A stretch of DNA of 64,000 nucleotides from Ridgeia piscesae (taxonomy: Eukaryota > Annelida > Polychaeta > Sabellida > Siboglinidae). Shown here one piece after another: positions 25,501 to 45,868 of the stretch; position 1 is the stretch's first letter; each line of letters starts with the position of its first letter. The stretch covers positions 1-64,000 of the forward strand of contig JAODUO010000968.1 in NCBI GenBank assembly GCA_025642075.2. Reading direction: 5' to 3'. The position numbers and the translations under genes are program-made. Under the pieces are notes generated by a model. It had not been told where the DNA came from. It searched no databases and saw only the letters and a program-made list of their open reading frames with translations.

Positions 25501-27588
25501 GACAGGTCGTTTCTGCAAAACACAGAAAAGTATGGATTGTTAAATTTCTGTACATAGTTAATGCACACAGCTCATACACTGCGGTGAAGAAATGCCGCAT
25601 GATCTTGAAAGCATCCAATAAAATGCAGATACAAGTTTACCTGTGCCAATGCCAGCCACGGAGGTTTTTGGTTGCTGCAGAAATAAGCTTGCGCTGCTTG
25701 TCGTGGCTGGGTTTGCAACCCCAAAGCCAAACCCTGAAACACACATCGAGTTGTTGAGTCAATTACCATTACCCCCCTAGGTATATTGAGTTTGAATGCC
25801 AAATCTAGCAGAACATTCTTGGTGTATCCACTATACAGTGTGCCCCTGCTATATGATGAGTGAGGTGGGTCACGACCACCTCGCTGTTTTTCTAAATAGT
25901 TTCAAAATATGCCATAATTGCCACCTCATCACACAGACATAACAACACATGCGACTAATGGTTCAACAAATGACATTGAGATATCCTTTATGTCGTACGG
26001 TACCTGTGGCAGAGGTCACTGTTGGGTTGGTGGTACCAAATCCAAACCCTGCAAGGGAAAATAACAACCAGTCAGTAATATATTATGTATATAAAGTTCA
26101 CAATTTTAGTTATTAAAGTCTTATACATATTTTAATCCATAAATTATATTAGAAGTACTGGGGACTTTAAATATAAGAAGGACGATATCAAGTAACACAC
26201 AGAGCTGAGGCAGCAAAGACAAAGTTAGTCTACTTGGCACCCTGAAATGACACAATTTCACTAAACCGATGAAATTTAATGAATGGTGTTTTGAAATTAT
26301 ACGACTGTAAATGTTGTTAATTAATTAACTGTTTCCATGCCACAGAACCAACTACAACAACCACGGATTTTTTCAAGAAGTGCCATGTAGCCAATCTTGC
26401 TTTTCATTGTCTACTGGCAATGATACTACATGATCTTTTTAAATGTACCAATCATGAATGAGATTAATCATTCTGTCTTCTGGTTCTGTAATTACATTTA
26501 GATTTGCATCAGTTTGACAACAAAAATAAACCTGAAGTCATAACCAAAAAACAAGTAGTATGTTTACCATAGTCCATAAAAAATGTGTCGGATAACAGTC
26601 TATGTGAACATGCTAGCTAAAATAAGTTATGCTATGCCATCTGAGCAGTTCATTTATTTCCTAAATAAAAAATTATATTTCCTTTCAGGAAGCGGTAAAC
26701 CTAAGTCGTAGCCACATGCAACTCAACTGTAAACTGTAGTAGACCTGTATTGTCTATAGCTTACTACGCAACATTTGATCACTAAGTAAAACATACATTT
26801 GAGTTTACAACAGCGTGTAAGTCTTTAAAAGGTTTGACATTCTCTGCTCACTTTTTACTGGAACTGGAATGGTTAGTAAATTGATACGAAACTCGGGCTG
26901 GTGACATAATCACGTTCTCGACATGCGCATGCTGTTTATTTCTTTTTTCAGTTCATCTTTACGTTCTTTTAGGCTCTAACTAATTGTTATAACTACACTA
27001 ATAATAATGACTTCTTTATATGCCAATATCGTTGAAACTCAAGCTCAATGGGGCAACAAAACCATGTGATTATTGATTAAGCAATCTAGTTATTGTAAAA
27101 AATGGGTGAGTCATCAACAGATGGATGAAGATGTTAGTTATCCTCCTTGGGAAGCTAAGGAAGATACGCAGCATTAAAGTGATAGGCAAAATTAATCTAT
27201 AAAAATTATTCCCTTCTAATTTAACGCTGGCCAGAAGCGAATTCCACACAATGACAGTTAATCTCGGGTTCCAACACATCTACATCATGTGTGAACAAAC
27301 GCTGGCTATAATGATGAATGTAGCGTAACCAGGTAACTGGACGCTGGCGACTGATGGCATTCGACCCAAGTTTCGTAACACCGCCCGCCACCTGGTTGAT
27401 TAGCTATGTAGATTCCCCATTCAATAAAATAATGTGCAAGCAACGTGGGCGATATTACAGACAGTTGTTTATTTCAAACAAGATAAACGTTACGCTGACA
27501 GAATCGCAATAAGGACACGAAGCCACCTACCTCCAACAGACGTAGTCGGTACACCAAATGTTGGCTTGGTCGTTGCATTGAACGCCAT
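12593..27588 (-). CDS. NUP54: Nucleoporin NUP54 (central-channel FG nucleoporin)
   Basis: Fourteen exons run on the minus strand: 27588-27531, 26048-26004, 25733-25641, 25075-25031, 24585-24493, 22804-22619, 21422-21219, 20528-20341, 18308-18103, 17401-17253, 15330-15223, 14286-14167, 13334-13224 and 12709-12593. All have GT/AG ends. The product is about 573 aa (human 507). Residues 1-173 are FG/GLFG-rich. From exon 7 the conserved core is unmistakable: GDERDAVLAKWNQLQAFWGT, AVGYSCLPKKKNEDGLV, GIDPLIWEQAKLDNP, then the coiled-coil YAIQADEEQLRVQLEAIQ and a C-terminal HLKQQQEGL..HLISIIKDD. The protein pairs with Nup62 and Nup58 in the pore channel. Exon 7 needs one base removed to stay in frame (see the separate entry). 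The start codon context AAGATGGCG overlaps a YY1-type motif. Confidence 0.95.
12725..12950. repeat. Diverged ~35-45 bp tandem repeat in NUP54 intron 13
   Basis: The phrase GGGGATCATCTCGAAATATATGTGTATG recurs about five times with substitutions: GAGGATCATCTCAAAAT, GGGGACCATCTGAAAAT, GAGGATCATCTCAAAATATA, GGGGATTATCTTGAAATG. It creates a spurious 68-codon plus-strand ORF. The array begins about 15 bp upstream of the exon 14 acceptor. Confidence 0.6.
13510..13840. repeat. Compound array: (GT)n, (GAGT)n, then 15-bp GAGTGAGTTGCAAGT units
   Basis: (GT)n at 13511-13594 is followed by GAGT tetramers (13606-13686) and about eight copies of the 15-mer GAGTGAGTTGCAAGT (13681-13803), then two copies of GTGTGCATATGTGTCTA. 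The order suggests stepwise growth of longer units from the tetramer. The array lies in NUP54 intron 12. Confidence 0.95.
13983..14050 (+). pseudogene. Relic of a THEM6-like exon 3 inside NUP54 intron 12
   Basis: The stretch AGAGCGAGCCAG matches THEM6 exon 3 (near 10075). The following ~50 bases align without gaps at roughly 70% identity. Conceptual translation gives ERASNRFIQAVAILTKTLT against [19 protein letters not shown] in the intact gene. A TAA lies three codons upstream of the match and no flanking exon is recognisable, so this looks like a dead fragment of a THEM6 paralogue. Confidence 0.55.
14291..14304 (+). promoter_or_regulatory. CTCF-like motif in NUP54 intron 11
   Basis: CACAAGGTGGCGCC fits the CTCF core. 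It sits four bases beyond the exon 12 boundary on the intron side, overlapping the 3' splice-site region of the minus-strand transcript. Motif only; chance is possible. Confidence 0.25.
15949..16562. repeat. 41-bp minisatellite, 10 near-identical units plus a duplicated outlier block
   Basis: The unit GGGAAGAGATCTGAGGAGGG + CTGGCCTGACCATCCATGAAT repeats ten times almost perfectly (15949-16358). After a ~130-bp spacer two more units appear (16488-16562). Both blocks end in the same flank (GGTGACCTTG..., CACAGGGAGAGTGGAGGAGG, GGGAGGGATCAAAGGGAAGAG), so the array and its flank were duplicated together. Because 41 is not divisible by 3, all three minus frames are long open ORFs with a 41-residue cycle; these are not genes. 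The array lies in NUP54 intron 10. Confidence 0.97.
18299..19690. repeat. ~58-bp minisatellite containing the NUP54 exon 9 splice acceptor
   Basis: The unit CCTACAAACATATAGATGAC + CATCTCAGTCCTACAAACAC + ATCTAGGATTACGACAGT repeats about two dozen times, with ~43-bp shortened units interspersed. The part TATAGATGACCATCTCAGTC is the first 20 bases of NUP54 exon 9 (minus strand), and CTACAAAC is its 3' splice site. About 17 copies of this boundary follow the real one at 18308/18309. Confidence 0.97.
20545..21110 (-). mobile_element. LINE 3' fragment ending ~25 bp from a NUP54 splice acceptor
   Basis: The minus frame 21108-20881 reads LLRVPRHNLERYGQCGFTVM then VPHMWNVLPDTELFMSNLKTSF. This is the typical C-terminus of LINE reverse transcriptases (R..L..YG.r.F....P..WN.LP). 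It is followed by an untranslated tail and a short AT-rich TTATTGTTATTATTA terminus near 20555, typical of LINE 3' ends. It lies in NUP54 intron 7. Clade not determined. Confidence 0.6.
21219..21422 (-). CDS. NUP54: NUP54 exon 7 with an apparent 1-bp insertion
   Basis: The 5' part reads NPQHDAATNLANMARA..GDERDAVLAKWNQLQAFWGTGKGYYTQQG in one frame and then hits a stop. The 3' part reads TLVDFTPENLFCRFK in the frame one base over. Removing one C from CCCC at 21265-21268 (GGGG on the coding strand) joins them as GYYTQQGTLVDFTPENLF, matching the family and giving phase 0 at the CGTTTCAAG|gtaagt donor. The rest of the gene is intact, so an assembly indel is the simplest reading. Confidence 0.85.
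24493..26048 (-). CDS. NUP54: NUP54 exons 2-5: tandemly duplicated pair of FG-repeat exons
   Basis: Exons 2 and 4 are both 45 bp, and exons 3 and 5 are both 93 bp. All are bounded by phase-1 introns and begin with a split Gly followed by F-G-F-G or F-S-F-G. Exon 3 (GFGFGVANPATTSS..LFLQQPK) and exon 5 (GFSFGVTNPATTSS..LFLQQPK) are clearly paralogous, as are exon 2 (GFGFGTTNPTVTSAT) and exon 4 (GFGFGATNPAVTTGT). A two-exon unit of 46 codons was duplicated without disturbing the frame. Confidence 0.9.
24704..24805 (+). mobile_element. LINE C-terminal fragment in NUP54 intron 4
   Basis: The plus frame reads GLSWGEAQAAAKDRTLWRNI then AVALRPMGDEEDK and a TAA stop. The pattern L.W.EA...AxDR..WR..V.AL...GDEED-stop is the characteristic C-terminus of a group of invertebrate LINE polymerases. 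Only this 33-codon tail is recognisable. It is antisense to NUP54. Confidence 0.65.
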
Positions 27589-28508
27589 CTTTTCAGCTTT
27601 AGAAAATTAGTTAATATTTAGCAATAAAACCTGGCCGCCACGATCATCCCAGTTCGCATCCCGCCTTCCGTCATGTGGCGCCACTGTTACCAACTTACCA
27701 AAGCCTGCACGACAAGGCAAATGTCTACATTTTGAAGAGTGCCAATATTAAACCTTTCCATTCTTACTTTTTGCCGAAACTGGGACTTTTACTCGGAATT
27801 ACCCATCAGATTAATTATATGAGAGATTGTTATTAGTGCATAACGCAATAGCCAAATATAATTGGCTTATACTGATGGTTGCCGTCTAAATGTAAAACAT
27901 GCAAATCAAAGGCATGAATAATGCAAGAAATTGTAAATACCTATTATTTTCACTGTGGGCTTTGAATCGACAAAAGGATGATCCAATAATACATACTAGA
28001 ATATTACCACAAGAGTAAATTGGGCTCATTTGGATGCAATGCAATGCATTATACACCATAACATTATATTCTCGTTTTACACAGGAGCGTGCTACTAGTG
28101 ACGTAAAACGGTATTTTTTCAGTTATCGCCACTACGTGTTATGTCCAGTTTTACCTGCTTCAAAAAGTTATTTTATTCCCTATATGTATTTATGTCATAT
28201 TTGTGTAGAATAATAGACATACAATAAAACAATAATAAAACAATTATTATTTATAACAGCCTTCTGTTGACGATCGACTGTTCACTACATTCATTTTTTC
28301 ATTACCGTATAAAAAAACCATTGCATGTAAACTTATGGACTGATTCTTACGGTACGGACGCGATTGCGTGATGACGAGATCAACATTTACGCAGTGCAAT
28401 TCTCTAACGGCACAGATTGACACAACGCGCATGACACTCAATGGCCACCTGGTACCGGTAAAGAACCGAAACAAAACAGTGTTTTGAGGACGATTAAACG
28501 CTCTCAAC
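27589..28508. promoter_or_regulatory. Head-to-head promoter region of NUP54 and ZNF330
   Basis: 920 bp separate the NUP54 start codon (27588, minus) from the ZNF330 start codon (28509, plus), so both promoters must lie here or overlap. A GTGGCGCCAC palindromic core lies at about 27674. No TATA box can be assigned with confidence. Confidence 0.6.
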
Positions 28509-37593
<9,085 letters not shown>

Positions 37594-37773
37594 GATGAAT
37601 GTGTCATATGCAGTTGACAATGTGTTGGTTAGGCTTGGTTTTTTATTGAGAATTCTGTTCCTTTTGTTGCCTCTTGATATGCCGTCTTTCTTCCAAATCA
37701 TGTTCCTTGTTGTTTTTGCCGTGTACAAGTTCCTTTTTGCAACCATCGTATAGAATATGTGATGATTACATGC

Positions 37774-37779
37774 AATAAA
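37774..37779 (+). promoter_or_regulatory. Candidate polyadenylation signal of ZNF330
   Basis: AATAAA lies 181 bp after the ZNF330 stop codon, within GCAATAAACTTTAGC. It is the first canonical signal downstream of the stop. Confidence 0.55.
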
Positions 37780-37799
37780 CTTTAGCTCTTCTGCCAAAA

Positions 37800-40490
37800 A
37801 AATCATTACATCTTTCTGGCATGAAAACGTAATCATAGAAAATTCTAACTTTGCATCGAGACCATGACTTCATAGTTGTGTACACCTGCTGGTAAGTTTT
37901 GCTTTTGAAAGTAAAATGAACAACACCCACAAAATTCATTTCAGTCTGTATATGTTTTTCAGAAGAAAACATTACATGTACTAGTATTGTAAATAAGCAT
38001 TTTCAAGACAATGGGTTATAAATGTTCTAGGTAATAATTGGTGATATTACAATGTTCTACACGTGTACTTGTGTACTGCACAAGTCTGACTGTGTTTCAT
38101 GTTCAGTATGCCTTGGAACATAGGCCACACTTAATTTAGAACGGCATATTATAGTTAAATTATACATGATAATTTTACTAATCGGTTATGGTATTACAAA
38201 TATGGCGTCAACAAATGCGTTCACCAGTATTCGGACATGATCATCCCACAATAGCAGGGATGGTCAGTTACAAAAGTGTCCATTTACTGTTTCTTGTTTA
38301 AATTTCTCAATAAAATCACAACGTGATCGATGTGTGTGTTCCGTGTCAAATTCATGACAAAACTAGAGCAGGATGCAATAAGTAGAGCAACAGAATGGTA
38401 GGTGGAACCTTGGCCAAATTTGTTCCAGTTCAACCGGCTGTGAATGAATCCCTCAACAGATCTGACCGTGGTACATATTTGTCTACGGACGGTCCTACGC
38501 TAAATGGAACCCTGATTCTTAAAAGTTCAAAAGCCGATAGCTTCAATCGTGAAATTACGGGGAAATCTGCACTATCGACGACGTATTAATATCGTGATTG
38601 GGTTTGATAATTTTCTGTGCATTGTTTCATTGTCAGAAGATCGTTAGCTCAGTTATAAGATGCGTGAGAACGCGTCATACTACACACAGGAGGTAAAGGA
38701 GTTCGGCTTTCGCGAGACTGTTGGAAGAATTACGTTTTGTATTGATCTTACACGGTGACGTGTACAACTAACCACATTCTGAACATCTTTGCAATAGGCT
38801 AATCTCGTCGTTACTGCAAACGATCTTCAGTCCACCGTCTCTCTGTGTGACGTAGCTGCCCGGGTGGTCCCACGATACGCTGCCTTCTCCATCCTTATTC
38901 TTCCTGCTTCCACGATGTTGTTCTCCAACCAGTCGCTGGTGTCCTGCTCCCACCTTCTTGGGCTTCCCATTCCTCCCTTTCCCCTACCTTTGCTTCTAGG
39001 ATAGCATTACGATCTCTGTCAATAATACACGTGACTATCACAACCCGCTTCCAAGCTTTGCGAAATCAGTTGCGAGAGCAGTTGAGCCACTCACAAAAAT
39101 GTGACAGATCTTCGTGCCATCTTTTTAAGACGACGTCACACATGTCGGACATTTCTTTACGTAACAGTATCTCGCGTAGGCTCACAGCGTCACATAGAAA
39201 CGACAGGTAAACAGCGAGGCGAGCGGGCGTGTGGATGTGACGGGTGTGCGTGATTGCGCGTGTGTGTTTCAGTATCAGAGGGTTTGTTCTGGACTGCGCC
39301 TGCGTTGGAATGTGTGCTGGCGTGCGTGTGTAATGTGTATACACGTGCCGGTATGATCAGAGTTGCGACGTGATGAGACATGAAAGTAAAATTCAGTTAT
39401 TATATATAATACATTAAACAAGTCGTATAGACCAGTTCACTGTCACCTTCAAGGATCGACATTGTTCATTACTGAGACCTTGAAGACTGGTGATGTTGGG
39501 ACAACTACAGAAGCGTGACGTAATGAAGTCGATTTGAATTATTAGTTGAGTATAATAATCTACTCAGTCTGTGCATTATCAGTCCGTGAAGGCCAACAAC
39601 AACACGGAGAGATGATGTAGAGGAGGATGTGGAGTTGAGAGGACTGAAAAACGGAAATGTACAAGCCGGAAAAAATGTCCTAGGACGATCCCGAAGAAGA
39701 ATTTGGTATGAAGCCTCAAATATACATTTTCCGATATACTTTGCCTGCTTATACTTATTGTGGTAATAAAAGTTATTCCTGTTCACGTTTTCTGTTGTGA
39801 ATAACAATAATACTGATACTACTAACAATATAATATAAATCAATCTTTGACGCATACGTTTATGCAAACAAATTAGCCCTGCTCACCCGTGTCATGATCG
39901 CGTCACTTGCATCGTGCAGGGTCCGGGGTTATACCCGTGCTTATTGGTCGGCCCCTATATTTGTGTAATTTGTGTAATTTGCCTGGGTGTCGCCTGCCTT
40001 AGCTTGACGTGCCCGTCCCTAGACATGTTGAATATGTCCCCGATGATTAATTACATAACAAGGTGTAAGTGGACGCTTTCTAACCCACGCGCGTGAGTGT
40101 GTGCATGCGTGCGTGCGTACGAACAGGCCTACGTGTTCGGATTTGTGACATGTGGCGTGAAATTAGTTGAACATCAAATGATCTGTACCATTCGTTTACT
40201 CCATACGCATCCCCGATTAGCAAGTTTACATCATCCAGTTTACGGTCACCGTCAAGGTCCGACATTAGACACTGCCACGAATACTGTCGATGCACCGCAA
40301 CCACGGGATGTCACTGGACTTTTTTTCGAAAGAGGGGTGCGTGTATTGAAGGCTTCAGAAATGTGATTTGCCGATTTAAACTCCGCACTCTCAGTTTATT
40401 GTGGTAGTAGCTGCGCTCTAGCTCCGCTCTCGTGTCTGTTGTGAACATTGACAATAATACTCAATATTATTTATTATAAAAAAAAAACAG
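37800..40490. other. Intergenic DNA between ZNF330 and the GRAF gene, with possible LINE scraps
   Basis: No gene is supported. Two weak LINE-like tails are visible. On the minus strand around 39000-38800 a frame includes WLENNIVEAGRIRMEKAAYR followed by AAT..R. On the plus strand around 39585-39690 a frame reads RPTTTRRDDVEEDVELRGLK. Both resemble the final W/DD..E.....G motifs of LINE polymerases but are too decayed to classify. Confidence 0.35.
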
Positions 40491-40493
40491 TGC

Positions 40494-41000
<507 letters not shown>

Positions 41001-41457
41001 CTTTGTTTGTATGTGTATGCGTGTGTATATGGGTGGGGTGTCTACGTGTGTGCGTGCATGCAAAACTTGCGTGAGTGCATGTGTATCTACTGCGTGCGTG
41101 CATACGATCGTGCATGTGCCGTGCGGGAAATACGAAGATCACAACTGAGATGGGTGAACTGCATAGAGACACGGGGATCGAAGAAATGCAGTTGATCGTG
41201 GTTGCTGATATCATGCATGCCCGTGGCGTGGTGGATAAGAACAAATCGGTGGCTACAGCGGCAGACTGTATTAGGCCTAACATATCGTAAAGTACATGCA
41301 ACTGACAACCAAGGATACATTAAGATATTAAGCGTATAATTATTATAGGTTTTCCTATTGACAAAATTCAACCATGTACAGCCGAATTGCATGTATGGTT
41401 ACCTCGGTGAAATGGCCACCTCGCAATTAGACCAAAGGATAGTTACAACATATTTAC

Positions 41458-41488
<31 letters not shown>

Positions 41489-41639
41489 TGTATGTATGTA
41501 TGTATGTATGTATGTATGTATGTATGTATGTATGTTTGTATGTATGTATGTATGTATGTATGTATGTATGTATGTATGCATGCATGCATGCATGCATGTC
41601 ATGCATGCATGCATGCATGCATGTATGTATATCATATAT

Positions 41640-41699
<60 letters not shown>

Positions 41700-41700
41700 C
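41458..41700. repeat. Compound microsatellite: (TATG)n, (TGCA)n, (TA)n
   Basis: TATG tetramers to 41576, then self-complementary ATGC/TGCA repeats to 41625, then TA dinucleotides. The last two parts are palindromic and may form hairpins. Confidence 0.96.
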
Positions 41701-42165
41701 AGGCCTTGACATTAATAGTCTATAGACCCTATACAAATAAAATTGTATAGGCCCCGGGCTATAAATAACTGTGAGGCCAAGATTAAGGCAACAAATGTGG
41801 CGCAGCCAGGCAAACTCTTCAAACTGCTAACCGGTTTGTTTTATATATACCACATGCTAGACGAATCTGCAGAATGCGGCCGGTTGTCGATCAAGAGATC
41901 GTCCGTCCGCCGGCACTGTGATCGTGATCAAGAGCCGTGGCCCCCAAACCTGATTTGATAGCTCGGCGAACACTTTCGCTAGCCACTCGATGACAGTCGA
42001 TTCTCATCGCCTCGCCAAGCGGCGAAACGGGGAACTACCCTGACTGGCGGGCGCCATATTGGATTTGTATACCGCTGTGGTCTCGCTGGTAGGCGTAACT
42101 ACTCTAGGAAGTTTTCACTCGTACGCTGCTTATCAAACGTTTTACATGATCGCAGCCGTGCCGCG
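41701..42165 (+). promoter_or_regulatory. Upstream region / 5' UTR of the GRAF gene
   Basis: No other gene is visible. 41850-42060 is noticeably CpG-richer (for example CGATCAAGAGATCGTCCGTC and GCCTCGCCAAGCGGCGAAAC) and ends in GGGCGCCATATTGG about 100 bp before the ATG. GCCATATT is a YY1-type core. Transcription start not determinable. Confidence 0.4.
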
Positions 42166-45100
42166 ATGGTGCTGCAAACATTGGAATTCAGTGAATGCAT
42201 CATTGACAGTCCGTATTTTAGACAAAAGTTGCACGGCCACGAAAAGGAGTTGGAAAAAACGAGCAAATGGATCAAAGGACTCATCGGAGAATGCAAAGAT
42301 ATTCTGAGCGCCGCCAAAAGTACGTAACTGCCGTTACGGCGTTATACGATTTTCGTTACGCAAGTCACACTGTTACGGTACACTGAAATGTATGGAACTG
42401 CGGTTTTTCCACTTTGTCTGATTCGGACTGCGCTTGTTTTTTTATCTGAAGTTGTTTCTAAAACCCTTCCGGCTGCGTCCCGTTCTGTGCCAGCCCGAGA
42501 CCCAATCATGACGATCGTGTGCTGCTCATCAATAATAAACAACCGCGGACATTCTTTTATTTTGCATCCGGTCATCGTCCATATGACATTCTACGCACGC
42601 ACGTTTATTTGTGTAGCATTATTTAGTCATCTCTACGTAACACAAACTGTGACAAAGTCAAGTACAGTATTTATATAGATTATAGTTGTACCGCATCCAG
42701 TCATCCACTGAAATTTGAGTCGGCATTACTGCCAAAGTGACTCATATAACCAAAGAAATGGGATGTTTGGTGTGAAACTCTTCCGCAATAAAATCTAGGC
42801 ATTGCGCTGAATTAGAGTCGGTTTACCAGCTACAAACTATTCGAAGCAGCACCAATAAATTTAGTTAGTGGCAAAATAAATTAGTTAGTGGCAATTTTAG
42901 GTCAACTTGTGACGTGAACTCATCGACCTCATGCCATGCAAACTAGATGGGGAGGAGGAGGCATGGCAGACGCGATGTAATTCATGTCTGTTTCATTTGT
43001 GCCATTCCACAGATGCCGCTTGTGTCTGAGGTACAGTTTTTATAAAAGTAGCATTGGCATGTCATGAATATAACTATGATAAAATAGTTTGATTAAAATG
43101 TCCCTATGATATTAAAACATAATTTAGAAAAATTTCATCCCAAACTAAAAGTACAGATATATCCAAATTAGCACGTGATTAACCATTACCATACTGCATG
43201 ACCTTTTAGCGGCTATTCAGGTTTTGTGAAGGTTTGCAATTCTATACGTTTTAAGTCATAATTATCCACTATGTGGAGCCACTTGTGTACAGTGACCAAG
43301 CTGACTAAATTACGTATTTACTTGTTGTTGTTTATTATCGGTCACCAATAGTTTTCAGAGATTTTCTCGGTTTTTGAAGTTGGATTATTCACACCGGCGG
43401 TATTTCAACTGGTCAGTGATTTGCTATCATCGTATGTTTTGGGTGGTTAATTTGATAGTTTTTGCGAAGAAACTATATCGGATGATGATGACATTAGAAA
43501 CTTGGATTATCTTGGCACTGAAAATGACCGAGACAGTGGGATTAATTTTGATCGGTACTTGGACTCCAGTGATGATAAAAGTTACAGCATGAAACTAGAG
43601 GAAGAGCCCTACCATGTTGTCATTGTACATACAGTACAGCTCATTTTATTCACCGATTTAATTATCGTTATCCAGGGCTTTATGAAGGATAAAATTATTG
43701 CCAGTCACACATGTTTTGGTGGACACATGAGGTTAACTGTTAAGCCAGTTTACAAACTTTTAAATGTGTCTGATGACCTGAAATGGACTACAAACACACA
43801 TGTGACACCATTTTCACTCACTTTGAAGGCATGACTAACAATATCTATGGTTTTGGAAGACCTGTTTTTTGCTCCTTCATTTCTTTAGCCATCCACCCAT
43901 ATTACTACCCGTCCATATTCGTTTTTACCCGTCCAAATGACGGGTGGACGGGTCTCTACATAAAGCTATGTCGTTATCATACTTTCCAAAAATATATATA
44001 AGATCCCTCTTCATTAAATGCATATTTGGTCCTCAAATCTTGACTTGAAATAAGGTTGTCAAGTTTGCCATTCATTCACTGGGAATGCCATACTCAGTGG
44101 TCACACCAGATCAGGGCTGTAATACTGAAATGGTTAAGAAACCCTTTGGTCAGTTTCTTCTGGCCATCCAAGACGGTATAGGTTGCTTCAAGTTTTATGA
44201 GAAACCAACCCCTTATGTAAATTGCGGTAATTGGCTGAGTGATCGTGCTTTGAATACTGTCACAAAAATTAATCATTCTAAATACTGAAAATTGTCCAGA
44301 TCTCCCAAATTTACACAATCTAGCACATTCACCCTGAAACACTGAACCTACCCCAGATTTGCCTGTCCCAACCTTTGATAACTTGACCTAGTTCCTACAA
44401 AGGTTGATTAACCTGTGTGTATATGCAGGATAAATTTGTTGCCAGTCAAAATTTGTTTGGTAGACACATGCATGTTAATTCACAAACAAACAAGCCAGTC
44501 GAGACATGTGAATGTGATCTAAAGTACAAACTTATTTTTTACCTCTGCACCACACATCCAGTGATATTACACGTGTACTACCCACCCACAGCAGGTCTTA
44601 CTGCTGAGTGGGTCTCTACAGAAAGCTTTGCAATGATGTTTTGTAGTTGAGTGTCTGGGCCTTCTAGCTTCAGCAACATTGTTGATATGTTGTGATATCC
44701 AGTTGATATGAATTACAAAGTATCACAACTGTGCAGTCACTATGTTTGCCTTCACTATTTCATAGCGGTATTTATTTTTAAGTAGATTTAACCAGATTGC
44801 CATCAAATGTATAGCTTTGTGCTTCAGGTGGCATGTGGACTCGGAAGCCTTAGGTTTATCGAATCCCAAAATGTTCCACCTACTACCAAGTGTTAAGTAT
44901 TTATTAGGAGTTTAGGACATTTTTGGATATTTATGCTATAAGAGGTGATATCGGTATGCTAATTGGGTCAATGTTCCATGTCATATCCTCAGTAGTACTT
45001 GACATAAACTTTTTATAATTTGCATTTTTGGTGTTCTTGTTTTACAGTAACTATGCAACAATTAATCAGAGGTGGAATGTAAAAAAATTTCATTTTATTC

Positions 45101-45832
45101 GTAATGTTGCTGCATGCTGCATCCATATTTAGAATCCTGGCTTAAGAAGCCACCAATACATTACTAAAGTAAACACAAACCAGTTTAAATAAAGCGGTGC
45201 TTTCAGTTTCTAGTAAACAAAAGTGTGTTATTTGATTTAATGGTCAAACATATTCACATAAAACTCCACATTTGCAAAACATTAGTCAATTAGAACAAGT
45301 TGATTCCAATCAAACCATTTATGTTTAATAGTGGTGGTTTCCTGCATACAAGATAAAAGATGTTTTGAATGGCAACTAATAACAATGTAACAACATTACG
45401 CCAATATCTAAGTAGTAGTAGTAGTAATGTACAGATATCGGTTTGACCCATTTCTCGGACAGTGTACATACCTAACCCAAAGTCCATAATTACGGGTTGA
45501 CACCGTTCTGAAACTAAATGTGCCTCAGGCATGCCGCAGCATTGGCCTACTACCCTGGTTAGGCTATGTATAGCCCAAAGGCTGTTCAATCTGAATCAAA
45601 CACAGGCTTTTCCTTTCTGGTCTAGTGGCTGGTATGTGGGGTCACTCAGGCATTGATATTATAAATATTGCTTAGTTACCATCTGTATGTGCTGTGTTTG
45701 GCAGACAGTGCATTACCTGGTTTACAATACTTTACAAGTCACCCCGGGCAAAAAGCAATAGACGGAATAATTATCCCATTACATGTAGCAGGACACTTGA
45801 CAGCTTTATGTGTGTGTGTGACTGTGTGTGTG

Positions 45833-45868
<36 letters not shown>

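Noticed and set aside
38640..38740. tRNA-like start GTTAGCTCAGTTATAAGATG
   Set aside because: No matching acceptor stem, anticodon arm or proper T-arm follows.
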